Positions 36,835 to 46,145 of a stretch of DNA of 64,000 nucleotides are shown here, piece by piece. The DNA comes from Rhizobium sp. SSA_523 (GTDB taxonomy: Bacteria; Pseudomonadota; Alphaproteobacteria; Rhizobiales; Rhizobiaceae): the NCBI RefSeq assembly GCF_030435705.1, contig NZ_CP129382.1, forward strand, positions 1,364,001-1,428,000. Direction: 5' to 3'. The notes below the pieces were generated by a model. That model worked only from the letters and a program-made list of their open reading frames with translations, was not told the DNA's origin and ran no database searches. The position numbers and the translations under genes are program-made. The stretch's first letter is position 1; each line of letters starts with the position of its first letter.

Positions 36835-37046
36835 CGTACTATTCTCCTTGCATCAGCCTGCCGCTCCGATGGAACGACACTGGCATCCGATCCCCCCATC
36901 CGCGGCGATCTTGAGGATCAGACGACCCGTCCGAAACTCCACTGGAAACAGATATTTGCCTGTGGTCCCAAGCCATGTCGACGTCCTTTGCGTCAAGGTG
37001 CCGCGAACCGCCGCAAATGTCAAAATCCGGGCCAATCCCTCTCATC

Positions 37047-37114
37047 TGGCGGCTCTCAACGTCTGGTCGCTCTCAAGGCCTGGTCGCTCTCAAGGCCTTG
37101 CCGCTCCCGAAGCC
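37047..37114 (+). repeat. Four imperfect 17-bp tandem units
   Basis: TGGTCGCTCTCAAGGCC occurs twice exactly (37064-37097) and is flanked by a diverged copy on each side. It lies in a 396-bp gene-free gap (36835-37230) between the AsmA gene start and the end of the FAD dehydrogenase gene. I see no gene in the gap; it must contain the AsmA promoter. Confidence 0.7.
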
Positions 37115-37230
37115 GAGACGCCACGGCGGCCGAGACTGCTTGACCGTCGCACTGGCTATACCAGATCCTTGTGAAGGAAAAGCGCGGCATATCGCGCGCC
37201 TTGCCGGCGGTGATGGACCGGCTCCCGCGA

Positions 37231-38658
37231 TCAGCCGCGAACCGTGTCGCCGCTGCGCAGGATCTTGCCCGGATTGAAGATCCCCTGCGGATCGAGCGCC
37301 TGCTTGATCTGTCGCATCAGTGCCAGCGCCGGCCCCGCCTCCTGTTCGAGAAAGCTCATCTTGCCCTGGCCGATGCCGTGTTCGCCGGTGCAGGTGCCGC
37401 CGGCGGCCAGCGCCCGGCGGTTCAGCCGCTCCACGAAGGCCTCGGTCCGTGCAATATCGGCCGGATCATTCTCGTCGAAGAGCAGCAGAAGATGGAAATT
37501 GCCATCGCCGGCATGACCGACGATCGGCGCCAGGAAGCCGTTTTCGATGATATCCGCATGGGTTTCAGCCACGCATTCGGCAAGCTTCGAGATCGGCACG
37601 CAGACATCCGTCGACAGAGCGCCCAGATGCGGGGCCAGCGCCCGCGCCGCCCAATAGGCATCATGCCGGGCCTTCCACAGCTTGGCCCTTGCCTGCGCAT
37701 CTCCCGTCCATTGGAATTCTTCGCCACCGCATTCCGCAGCGATCATGGCGAATTGCTCGGACTGCATGCGCACAGTGTCTTCCGTGCCGTGAAACTCCAG
37801 GAAGAGCGTCGGCTTTTCGGCATAGGCGAGGCCGGAATAGGCGTTGCAGGCCTTCATCTGCACCTCGTCCAGCAATTCAATGCGGGCCACCGGAATGCCC
37901 ATCTGGATCGTCATGATCACTGCCGCACATGCCGCCTCGACGGTCGGAAAGGCGCAAACGCCGCCGCCGATCTTTTCCGGAATGCCCTGCAGCTTCAGCG
38001 TGATGGAGGTGATGACACCAAGCGTGCCTTCGGATCCGACAAAGAGCCGGGTCAGGTCATAGCCGGCGGAGGATTTCCTGGCCCTGGTGCCGGTGGAGAT
38101 TTCCTCGCCATCGGCGGTTACCACCGTCAGCGACAGGACATTATCCTTCATCGTGCCGTAGCGCACCGCATTGGTGCCCGAGGCGCGGGTTGCGGTCATG
38201 CCGCCGATCGAGGCATTGGCGCCCGGATCGATCGGAAAGAACAGGCCGGTATCGCGCAGATAGGTGTTGAGCGCCTCGCGGGTCACGCCCGGCTGTACTG
38301 TCACGTCGAGATCCTCGGGAGAGACGCGCAGAACCTGGTCCATCTTCGAGAAATCGATCGATATGCCGCCGGAGGGCGCATTGACCTGACCTTCAAGCGA
38401 GGAGCCCGTGCCGAAGGGGATGATCGGAACACGATGCGCGGCGCAGGTTTTCACCACGCATTTCACATCATCGACGCTTTCGACGAAGACCACGCCATCC
38501 GGTATCTGCCGCGGCAGGTAGGTCGTCGTGTGGGCATGCTGTTCGCGAAACGCCTGTCCGGTCTGCAGGCGCTCGCCCAACTGCTGCTTCAGAATGCCGA
38601 GGACAGTGACGATCCCCTCCTCATTGCGAAGGCCGGGTTGCACGTCTCTCATTACCAT
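37231..38658 (-). CDS. FAD-linked dehydrogenase, D-lactate/glycolate type
   Basis: 475 residues of the VAO/PCMH flavoprotein family. The FAD domain shows VPIIPFGTGSSLEGQVNAPSGGISID, PGVTREALN, GANASIGGMTATRASGTNAVRYGTM and GSEGTLGVIT. The C-terminal half shows GHAGDGNFHL and GTCTGEHGIGQGK with metal-binding His residues. It most resembles cytochrome-linked D-lactate dehydrogenase and GlcD; the exact 2-hydroxyacid is not determined. ATG 38658 has CGGAGA upstream. Confidence 0.88.
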   Translation of the reverse strand: MVMRDVQPGLRNEEGIVTVLGILKQQLGERLQTGQAFREQHAHTTTYLPRQIPDGVVFVESVDDVKCVVKTCAAHRVPIIPFGTGSSLEGQVNAPSGGISIDFSKMDQVLRVSPEDLDVTVQPGVTREALNTYLRDTGLFFPIDPGANASIGGMTATRASGTNAVRYGTMKDNVLSLTVVTADGEEISTGTRARKSSAGYDLTRLFVGSEGTLGVITSITLKLQGIPEKIGGGVCAFPTVEAACAAVIMTIQMGIPVARIELLDEVQMKACNAYSGLAYAEKPTLFLEFHGTEDTVRMQSEQFAMIAAECGGEEFQWTGDAQARAKLWKARHDAYWAARALAPHLGALSTDVCVPISKLAECVAETHADIIENGFLAPIVGHAGDGNFHLLLLFDENDPADIARTEAFVERLNRRALAAGGTCTGEHGIGQGKMSFLEQEAGPALALMRQIKQALDPQGIFNPGKILRSGDTVRG

Positions 38659-38865
38659 GGCGATGTCTCCGGATCAGGCCTCAGGATCGGTCTCTGGATC
38701 CTGTCCTGTCTTGGTAAGGAAGAGGCGCCGGCTTGTCCATAACGGAAAAGCAGGCGCGCCCGATGGACCCGCCCGGCACCTCCACCGCGCCTCCCGGCGT
38801 CCTCCCGTCTCGCGCCTCGGGCGCCTGCCCTGCCGGGGCACGCACCGCCTGCGCTCGTGCCCGCT

Positions 38866-41800
38866 TTATTCCGCCGCCAGCAGCGGCTTGGTTTCCGCAT
38901 TGGCGGCGCGGTTCTGGGCCAGCTCCAGCTCGTCGTGCAGCCGCTGTTCCTCATGCGCATGCGGTTTGGCAAAGCGCGCGAGAAGCAGATAGGCGACCGG
39001 CGTGATATAGAGCGTCACCAGCGTGGCGAGGCCGAGGCCGCCGACGATGACCCAGCCGAGGGCAATGCGCGCTTCGGCGCCCGCACCTTGCGCCAGAACC
39101 AGCGGAACGCCGCCGAGGATCGTGGCGATCATCGTCATCATCACCGGCCTGAGGCGAAGGCTGCAGGCCCGCTCGATCGCGTCGCGCACGCCGGCACCCT
39201 GATCGCGCAGCTGATTGGCGAATTCCACGATCAGAATGCCGTTCTTCGCCATGACGCCGACCAGAAGCACCAGGCCGATCTGGCTGTAGACATTCAGCGT
39301 CGAGCCGGTCAGTACCAGCGCGAAGACGGCGCAGGCGAGACCGAGCGGCACCGTGGTCATGATGATCAGCGCGGAAAGCACGCTTTCAAACTGCGCCGCC
39401 AGCACCAGGAAGATGATGGCAATGGCAAAGCCGAAGGTGATGGCCATGCCATTGGCGTTTTCGCCGAGCGTCTTGGCTTCGGCGAGCGGCAGGACACGCG
39501 AGCCCTGCGGCAACAGGGGTTGTGCAAGCCGCTCGACCTCCGCAAGCGCCTGGCCGAGCGCCAGGCCTTCGGTGAGCCCGGACGAAAGCGAGACCGACGG
39601 CAGCTGCTGCTCGCGGTTGAGTTCAGGGGCAACGGCACCCTCTTTCAGCGTCGCAATGGTGGACATCGGCACCACTTTGCCGTCTGCCGTGCGCAGGAAG
39701 ATGTTTTCCAGATCGGTCGGGTCGTCGATCGGCTGCATGCTGGAGGTCAGCCGCACCGGAATGGCTTCGCCGTCGACGAAGACATCCACCACGGAGCGCC
39801 CTTCCAGCAAAGCCTGCATGGCAGCCGACAGGCCGGAAATTTCGATGCCCAGATCGGAGGCCCGTTCGCGATCGATCGAGACGGAGAGTTGCGCCTGCGT
39901 CGGCTCGCTGTCCAGCCGCGGCGTTTCGAAGGAGCTGCTCTGCTCCATGGCCTGGACGAGCTTGATGGCCGCTTCCGTCAGACGCGCATGATCGGTTCCG
40001 ACCAGCGCCACCTGAATGCCACTGCCGGCGCCGCGAATGCGCAGGGAATTGCTCTGGATCGCAAAGCCGCGCAGCGCCGGCACCCTGGCCGCCGCGGCAT
40101 TCACGTCGCGGGCAATATCGTTCTGGCTTCGGCTGCGCTCCTCCCAGGGGGCGAGCGTCAGCACCATGAAGCCGCTATTGGTGGAATTGCCCATGCCGGA
40201 AATAGAGAAGATGTTCTGGATCTCGCCCGAATCGAGAAGCGGCTTCAGGTTCTCCTCCACCCGCTGCAACTGGTCCTGCGTATAGGCAAGGCTGACGCCT
40301 TCCGGCGCGGTCAGCCGCAGCAGGACCGCCGACCGATCCTCGCGCGGCGTCAATTCGTTCTTGATCGCGCCGAATGTGATGAAGGCGGCGAAGGCGAAGA
40401 GCACCGAGGCGGCGATCACCACCAGCGGCGCGTTGAGGAAGAAGCGCAGGCTGCTGGCATAGACCCTGGCGAAGAGATTGCCGAAGCTGGCCAAGAGACC
40501 CTTCGGCTCCGTCATCGGCCGGGTGAGCATGCGCGAGGCCAGCATCGGACAGAGGGTCAGCGCGGTGATCGACGACAGGCCGACGGCAAAGGCCAGCACG
40601 AAGCCGAATTCGCGGAAAAGCCCGCCGAGCTGCCCCGGCAGGAAGGACAGGGGGATGAAGACGGCGGCCAGCGTGGCCGTGGTCGCCAGCACGGCGAAAA
40701 ACACTTCCTGGGTGCCGAGCACGGCCGCGGCGCGCGGTCCCATGCCTTCGGTGCGGCGGCGCACGATATTCTCCAGAACGACGATGGCATCGTCGACCAC
40801 AAGCCCGGTGGCCAGCACGATGGCGAGCAAAGTGAGAATATTGATGGAGAAGCCGACAAGGTAGATGGCCGTCAGCGTGCCGATCAGCGCCACCGGCATG
40901 GTCAGCGCCGGAATGAGCGTCGCCCGCCAGTCGCGCAGGAAGAGATACAGCACGGCCACGACGATGATGGCCGAGAGGCCGAGCGCCAGCTCCACTTCAT
41001 GCAGGGCACCGCGGATGAAAACGGCATCGTCGCTGCTGATGAAGATCCGCGTTCCCTCCGGCATCGTGCGCTGCAATTCATCGACAACGGCTTTCACGCC
41101 GGACGAAATGTTCAGCGTGTTCGACTGCGCCTGCCGGATGATGCCAAGACCGACGCCCTGGACACCATTGGACCGCAGCATGGTGGTACCGTCATCCGGC
41201 CCCAGCATGACATTGGCGACATCGCGCAGCCGGATCTTGTCCTTGATCAGCACATTGCCGAAATCCTCCGGCGTGGAGAGGTTGGCGGTGGCGCGCACCA
41301 CGATATCCTGCGTGCGGCTCTTCAGGGAGCCCGCCGGAACGTCAAGTGCCGCGCTGGAGAGCGCGGTGGAGACATCAGCGACGGTCAATCCGCGGCTGGC
41401 CAGCGCTGCCTGGTTGAGATCGACGCGGAAGATCTTTTCCTGCTCGCCATAGAGCTCGACATCCGCCACCCCGTCGACGGCGGCAAGCCGGTCGACGATC
41501 TCATTGTCCACGAGCTGGGTCAGGTCCTCCATGGAGGTCGTCGTCGAGGTGACGGCGACGCGCAGGATCGGCTGCGAATCGGAATCCGCCTTGACGATGC
41601 GCGGCTCGTCGGCATCCTCCGGCAGCTGGTTGATCACGCGGCCGATGGCATCGCGAACGTCATTGGCGGCTTCGGCGAGATCGACGCTGTCGGAAAATTC
41701 CATGGTGACGCGGCTCGAGCCGAACTGCGATTGCGACGAGAGCGCCTTCAAGCCGCTGACGCGCGCGACCGCGCCTTCGATCACCTGTGTCAGTTCCTGG

Positions 41801-42018
41801 TCGATGGTCTGTGGCGACGCACCGTCATAGGTGGTCCGGACCGTGATGACCGGCTGGTCGACATCCGGCAATTCCCGCACCTCGACGCCGACAAAGGCGG
41901 CAAGGCCGGCGACGACAAGCAGGGTGTTGAGAACGGCCGCCAGAATTGGGCGGCGGACGAACAGGGCCGTGAACGTGGATTTCGCCTGGGTCGAGGCGTC
42001 TTCGCGCGCATCGCTCAT
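38866..42018 (-). CDS. RND efflux pump inner-membrane transporter
   Basis: 1050 residues with the RND layout: membrane helix 1 (PILAAVLNTLLVVAGLAAFVGV), a first porter loop with VDQPVITVRTTYDGASP, the proton-relay Asp pair in ATGLVVDDAIVVLENI (helix 4), a second loop, and the closing helices (LVLLVGVMAKNGILIVEFAN, LGWVIVGGLGLATLVTLYI). It is a proton-driven exporter of drugs or amphiphiles. ATG 42018 overlaps the adaptor stop codon (ATGA). No outer-membrane channel or regulator gene is adjacent. Confidence 0.93.
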   Translation of the reverse strand: MSDAREDASTQAKSTFTALFVRRPILAAVLNTLLVVAGLAAFVGVEVRELPDVDQPVITVRTTYDGASPQTIDQELTQVIEGAVARVSGLKALSSQSQFGSSRVTMEFSDSVDLAEAANDVRDAIGRVINQLPEDADEPRIVKADSDSQPILRVAVTSTTTSMEDLTQLVDNEIVDRLAAVDGVADVELYGEQEKIFRVDLNQAALASRGLTVADVSTALSSAALDVPAGSLKSRTQDIVVRATANLSTPEDFGNVLIKDKIRLRDVANVMLGPDDGTTMLRSNGVQGVGLGIIRQAQSNTLNISSGVKAVVDELQRTMPEGTRIFISSDDAVFIRGALHEVELALGLSAIIVVAVLYLFLRDWRATLIPALTMPVALIGTLTAIYLVGFSINILTLLAIVLATGLVVDDAIVVLENIVRRRTEGMGPRAAAVLGTQEVFFAVLATTATLAAVFIPLSFLPGQLGGLFREFGFVLAFAVGLSSITALTLCPMLASRMLTRPMTEPKGLLASFGNLFARVYASSLRFFLNAPLVVIAASVLFAFAAFITFGAIKNELTPREDRSAVLLRLTAPEGVSLAYTQDQLQRVEENLKPLLDSGEIQNIFSISGMGNSTNSGFMVLTLAPWEERSRSQNDIARDVNAAAARVPALRGFAIQSNSLRIRGAGSGIQVALVGTDHARLTEAAIKLVQAMEQSSSFETPRLDSEPTQAQLSVSIDRERASDLGIEISGLSAAMQALLEGRSVVDVFVDGEAIPVRLTSSMQPIDDPTDLENIFLRTADGKVVPMSTIATLKEGAVAPELNREQQLPSVSLSSGLTEGLALGQALAEVERLAQPLLPQGSRVLPLAEAKTLGENANGMAITFGFAIAIIFLVLAAQFESVLSALIIMTTVPLGLACAVFALVLTGSTLNVYSQIGLVLLVGVMAKNGILIVEFANQLRDQGAGVRDAIERACSLRLRPVMMTMIATILGGVPLVLAQGAGAEARIALGWVIVGGLGLATLVTLYITPVAYLLLARFAKPHAHEEQRLHDELELAQNRAANAETKPLLAAE

Positions 42019-43286
42019 GTCTGTTTTGCCTCCGCCACTTTCGGATTTGCCTCGCCTTGGATCTGTACCGGCTGTCCCTCGCGCACGCGCTGCAGGCCCT
42101 CGGTGACGACCTTGTCTTCGGGCGTCAGCTCTGCATCGACCAGAACCCTGTCGGGATTGCGCTGGATGATGCGGACCCGCACTTTTTCCGCCGTTCCGCC
42201 GGTGACCTTCCAGACATAGGCGCCTTCGGCATCCCATTGCACGGCCAGCGGATCGACAGCCGGAAAATCATCGCCGGCAAAGCGGAGGGAGACGGCAAAG
42301 GACATGCCGGCGCGCAGCAGATCCTCGCCATTTTCGATCTTGGCCCGCACGCGAATGGTGCGGCTTGCCGAATCGACCCGGTTGTCGATCGAATCGATCT
42401 CGCCGGAAAAGGATTGGCCCGGACGGCTGACGGAGCTCGCCTCCACCGCAAGACCCGGCTTCAGCTGGGTGACGAACCGCTCCGGCGCCCAGAAATCGAC
42501 GAGGATCTGCGAGCGGTCGTCGAGCGTCACAATGCTCGTCTGCGTCGTGACATTGTCTCCGACATTGACCGCGACGATCCCCGCGACGCCGTCGATCGGC
42601 GCCACGATGTCGCGCCGCTTCAGGTTGAGTTCCGCCGTGGCCAACGCCAGCTCGGCCGATTGTTCGGCGATCTGCGCATCCAGCACGTCGAGGCGGGCAA
42701 CCGACCGCAGGTTCTTGTAGGATTGCGACCGCTCCCGGGCGCTATTGAGCGCCACGCGCGCCTTGTCCCGCTCGATCAGCTGCTCGTCATTATCGAGACG
42801 CGCCAGCAGATCGCCGGTCTTGACTCGCTGGCCGGAGCTGACGAGAATTTCGCTGATTGTGCCGGTGCTCTGCGGCATCACGACAACAGTCTGGATGGCG
42901 CGTCCATCGCCGATCGCCGCCAGACGGTCATTGACCGTTCCGGCCTCGACCGCTTCGGCCACCACGGTTGTAGCGCGACCGCCCTGCCCCCCGCCACTTC
43001 CCTGACTGTTACCTTGGCCGTTACCTTGGCCGCCCGCCTGACGACCAGCCTGGCCACTGCCCTCGCCTGCCGAACCGGAGCGCCCATTGGCCGCCGACCC
43101 CGCACCGCCGGCTGCCTCGCCGGCCCGAGCATTCTCCGCCTGTTGCGGAGCAATAAGCGCCACCAGCGGCTCCGGGACACCCAGCGACACGAAGCTCGAA
43201 GCCGTATCCGGACGCAGGAAAAGCCAAAGACAGGCGCCGACAAGCAGCACGGCGAGACTGAGGAGCACTTGCTTCCAGATGCGCAT
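42015..43286 (-). CDS. RND efflux periplasmic adaptor (membrane fusion protein)
   Basis: 423 residues. An N-terminal anchor (VLLSLAVLLVGACLWLF) precedes an unusual Gly/Gln/Ser/Asn-rich linker (about residues 52-104), then the adaptor core: VVVMPQSTGTISEILVSSGQRVKTGDLLARLDN (lipoyl half), alpha hairpin, IVAPIDGVAGIVAVNVGDNV, a beta barrel and a membrane-proximal domain. It bridges the RND pump to an outer-membrane channel. It is the first gene of the two-gene operon. Confidence 0.92.
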   Translation of the reverse strand: MRIWKQVLLSLAVLLVGACLWLFLRPDTASSFVSLGVPEPLVALIAPQQAENARAGEAAGGAGSAANGRSGSAGEGSGQAGRQAGGQGNGQGNSQGSGGGQGGRATTVVAEAVEAGTVNDRLAAIGDGRAIQTVVVMPQSTGTISEILVSSGQRVKTGDLLARLDNDEQLIERDKARVALNSARERSQSYKNLRSVARLDVLDAQIAEQSAELALATAELNLKRRDIVAPIDGVAGIVAVNVGDNVTTQTSIVTLDDRSQILVDFWAPERFVTQLKPGLAVEASSVSRPGQSFSGEIDSIDNRVDSASRTIRVRAKIENGEDLLRAGMSFAVSLRFAGDDFPAVDPLAVQWDAEGAYVWKVTGGTAEKVRVRIIQRNPDRVLVDAELTPEDKVVTEGLQRVREGQPVQIQGEANPKVAEAKQT

Positions 43287-43643
43287 TCAAAACTCCAAGG
43301 GACAGACTGGACGATCCGATCGCGGCAGACGCCATTCATAACGGTCACGGACACGAACCGGATCAGGCTCGGCAGCGAGTGTTTGAGGCGCGCGCCGAAC
43401 CGGAAGGCCCATATCAGCAAATTATTATATTCAATCAGACTTTCGGCAATGGCAGCATGCCCTACCTTACCAACTTGTCATGTAGAATCCATCACGCTGG
43501 CGTGAGCGCGGGGTGATCGGCCGTCTTTTTGCCATGCCAGGGCCTTGTTGTGCCCTGATCTTGCACCTTGCAGGCTGTACATAGGGAATGAAAGCAGAAC
43601 ATCATCTATGGCCATGTTCGTCCAGAACCGTTAGATTGTCGCC
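43287..43643. other. Divergent intergenic region, no gene seen
   Basis: A 357-bp gap between the divergent efflux adaptor and uvrD genes. It is AT-richer around 43415-43435 and has one short inverted repeat (TCACG-ctgg-CGTGA, 43492-43505) that could bind a regulator. It must hold both promoters. No open frame looks coding. Confidence 0.5.
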
Positions 43644-46145
43644 ATGACGAACAGTTTCGATGACATTCCGTTCTTCGACGAGGAACCGGACCACGCGCCG
43701 CGCAGCAAAACCGGCCAGGCCAATTCCAACCCGGCTGTAGAAGCAGCCGGCGGATTGGGCATTGCCGCGCGTGCCATGGCGGCGCGCGACCAGAACCGGG
43801 CGCCCGACTATCTCTCAGGCCTCAATCCGGAACAGCGCGAGGCGGTCGAGACGCTGGATGGCCCGGTCCTCGTATTGGCCGGCGCCGGCACGGGCAAGAC
43901 GCGCGTGCTGACGACCCGCATCGCCCATATCCTGGCGACAGGCCGCGCCTATCCCAGCCAGATCCTGGCGGTGACCTTCACCAACAAGGCGGCGCGGGAG
44001 ATGAAGGAACGCGTCGGCGTCCTCGTCGGCGGCGCGGTGGAGGGCATGCCCTGGCTCGGCACCTTCCATTCGATTGGCGTGAAGCTCCTGCGGCGCCATG
44101 CCGAGCTGGTCGGATTGCGCTCCGACTTCACCATTCTGGATACGGACGACGTCACCCGTCTGATCAAGCAGCTCATCCAGGCGGAAGGCCTGGACGACAA
44201 GCGCTGGCCGGCCCGCCAGTTCGCCGGCATGATCGATGGCTGGAAGAACAAGGGCCTGACGCCCAAGGATATTCCCGAGGGCGATGCCCGCGCCTTCGGC
44301 AACGGCAAGGGGCGCGAACTCTACGCCGCCTATCAGGCAAGGCTGAAGACGCTGAACGCTTGCGATTTCGGCGATCTTCTGCTGCACCCGATCGATCTCT
44401 TCCGCCGCAATCCCGATGTGCTGAAGGATTATCATCAGCGGTTTCGCTATATCCTGGTGGACGAGTATCAGGACACCAATACCGCCCAGTATATGTGGCT
44501 GCGCCTGCTTGCCCAGCGGCCGAAGGACGTGGCTCAAAATGTCTGCTGCGTCGGCGATGACGACCAGTCCATCTATGGCTGGCGCGGCGCCGAGGTCGAT
44601 AACATCCTTCGCTTCGAGAAGGATTTCGCCGGCGCCAGGGTGATCCGGCTGGAACGCAATTACCGCTCGACGGAGCATATTCTCGGCGCCGCCGGCCATC
44701 TGATCGCCCATAACGAAGGCCGCCTCGGCAAGACGCTGTTTACCGAACGCACCGATCCGGATGACGAGAAGGTCATCGTGCATGCCGCCTGGGATTCGGA
44801 GGAAGAGGCCCGTGCCGTCGGCGAAACGATCGAACAGCTGCAGCGCGGCGATTCGACGGGCAAGAAGCACAATCTGAACGACATGGCGATTCTGGTGCGC
44901 GCCTCCTTCCAGATGCGCGAGTTCGAAGACCGGTTCGTCACGCTCGGCCTCAATTATCGTGTCATCGGCGGCCCCCGCTTCTACGAGCGCCTCGAAATCC
45001 GCGATGCCATGGCCTATTTCCGCCTGGTGTGCCAGCCCGCCGACGACCTGGCATTCGAACGCATTGTCAATACGCCGAAACGCGGCCTGGGCGATACCAC
45101 GGTCCGGGCGCTGCATGATTACGCGCGCGCCCGCGATATTCCCATGCTTGCCGCGGCGAGCGACCTGATCGAGACCGACGAGATCAAGCCGAAGGCGCGC
45201 AAAGCGCTGTTCGACGTGATTCAGAGCTTCAAGCGCTGGGCGGAACTGCTTGAATCGACTCCGCATACCGAGCTTGCCGAGCAGATCCTCGACGAGTCCG
45301 GCTATACCGACATGTGGAAGAACGACAAATCGGCGGAGGCGCCCGGAAGGCTGGAAAACCTGAAGGAACTCATCCGCTCGATGGAGGCCTTCGAAAGCCT
45401 GCGGGGCTTCCTCGAACATGTGTCGCTTGTCATGGATGCCGAGCAGAACGAGGAGATGGACGCCGTTTCCATCATGACGCTGCATTCCGCCAAGGGGCTG
45501 GAATTCGATACGGTCTTCCTGCCCGGCTGGGAGGAAGGCCTGTTCCCCCACCAGCGCGCGCTGGACGAAGGAGGCCGTTCCGGCCTCGAGGAGGAGCGCC
45601 GGCTTGCCTATGTCGGGCTGACGCGGGCAAAGCGGCACTGCCATATCTGGTTCGTCTCCAACCGCCGCATACATGGGCTCTGGCAATCCACGATGCCCTC
45701 GCGTTTCCTGGATGAATTGCCGCCCGCCCATGTCGATGTGGCCGAATCGGACAGCGGCTATGGCGGCTACGGTCGCGGCGGTTACGGCCAGTCCCGCTTC
45801 GACAAGGCCGATCCCTTCGCCAATTCCTATTCAACCCCCGGCTGGAAGCGGGCGCAGGCCAATAAGAGCGATGCGACGCGCGACAATTGGGGCAGCCGTT
45901 CGGGCCATGCCGTCGAGCGCATCGGCTATGGCGAGAGCGGGCCGCGGACGAAGACCATCGAAGGCGAGCTGATCGCAAAGTCGGTGGCCGACACGCCATC
46001 GCGCTTTTCCATCGGCGACCGCGTCTTCCACATCAAGTTCGGCAATGGCAATGTTGCATCCGTCGAGGGCAACAAGCTGACGATCGATTTCGATCGCGCC
46101 GGTCAGAAACGGGTGCTGGACGGTTTTGTGGAGAAGGCCGGATGA
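43644..46145 (+). CDS. uvrD: UvrD/PcrA-type 3'-5' DNA helicase
   Basis: 833 residues, superfamily 1A. GLNPEQREAVET is the Q-motif region, Walker A GAGTGKT is at 80-86, ILAVTFTNKAAREMKERV, Walker B LVDEYQDTN, QSIYGWRGA, LERNYRSTEHIL, then IMTLHSAKGLEFDTVFLPGWEEGLFP and RRLAYVGLTRAK. A C-terminal Tudor-like segment (ERVFHIKFGNGNVASVEGNKLTIDF-type) contacts RNA polymerase or partner proteins in PcrA. It acts in nucleotide excision and mismatch repair. The ATGA overlap with the next gene suggests coupled translation. Confidence 0.95.
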   Translation: MTNSFDDIPFFDEEPDHAPRSKTGQANSNPAVEAAGGLGIAARAMAARDQNRAPDYLSGLNPEQREAVETLDGPVLVLAGAGTGKTRVLTTRIAHILATGRAYPSQILAVTFTNKAAREMKERVGVLVGGAVEGMPWLGTFHSIGVKLLRRHAELVGLRSDFTILDTDDVTRLIKQLIQAEGLDDKRWPARQFAGMIDGWKNKGLTPKDIPEGDARAFGNGKGRELYAAYQARLKTLNACDFGDLLLHPIDLFRRNPDVLKDYHQRFRYILVDEYQDTNTAQYMWLRLLAQRPKDVAQNVCCVGDDDQSIYGWRGAEVDNILRFEKDFAGARVIRLERNYRSTEHILGAAGHLIAHNEGRLGKTLFTERTDPDDEKVIVHAAWDSEEEARAVGETIEQLQRGDSTGKKHNLNDMAILVRASFQMREFEDRFVTLGLNYRVIGGPRFYERLEIRDAMAYFRLVCQPADDLAFERIVNTPKRGLGDTTVRALHDYARARDIPMLAAASDLIETDEIKPKARKALFDVIQSFKRWAELLESTPHTELAEQILDESGYTDMWKNDKSAEAPGRLENLKELIRSMEAFESLRGFLEHVSLVMDAEQNEEMDAVSIMTLHSAKGLEFDTVFLPGWEEGLFPHQRALDEGGRSGLEEERRLAYVGLTRAKRHCHIWFVSNRRIHGLWQSTMPSRFLDELPPAHVDVAESDSGYGGYGRGGYGQSRFDKADPFANSYSTPGWKRAQANKSDATRDNWGSRSGHAVERIGYGESGPRTKTIEGELIAKSVADTPSRFSIGDRVFHIKFGNGNVASVEGNKLTIDFDRAGQKRVLDGFVEKAG

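Noticed and set aside
38857..42219. A 1120-codon open frame on the plus strand opposite the RND transporter gene
   Set aside because: The opposite strand encodes a complete RND pump with all motifs. In GC-rich DNA the antisense frame stays open by codon bias; its product is an Arg/His/Asp-rich sequence with no recognisable domain.
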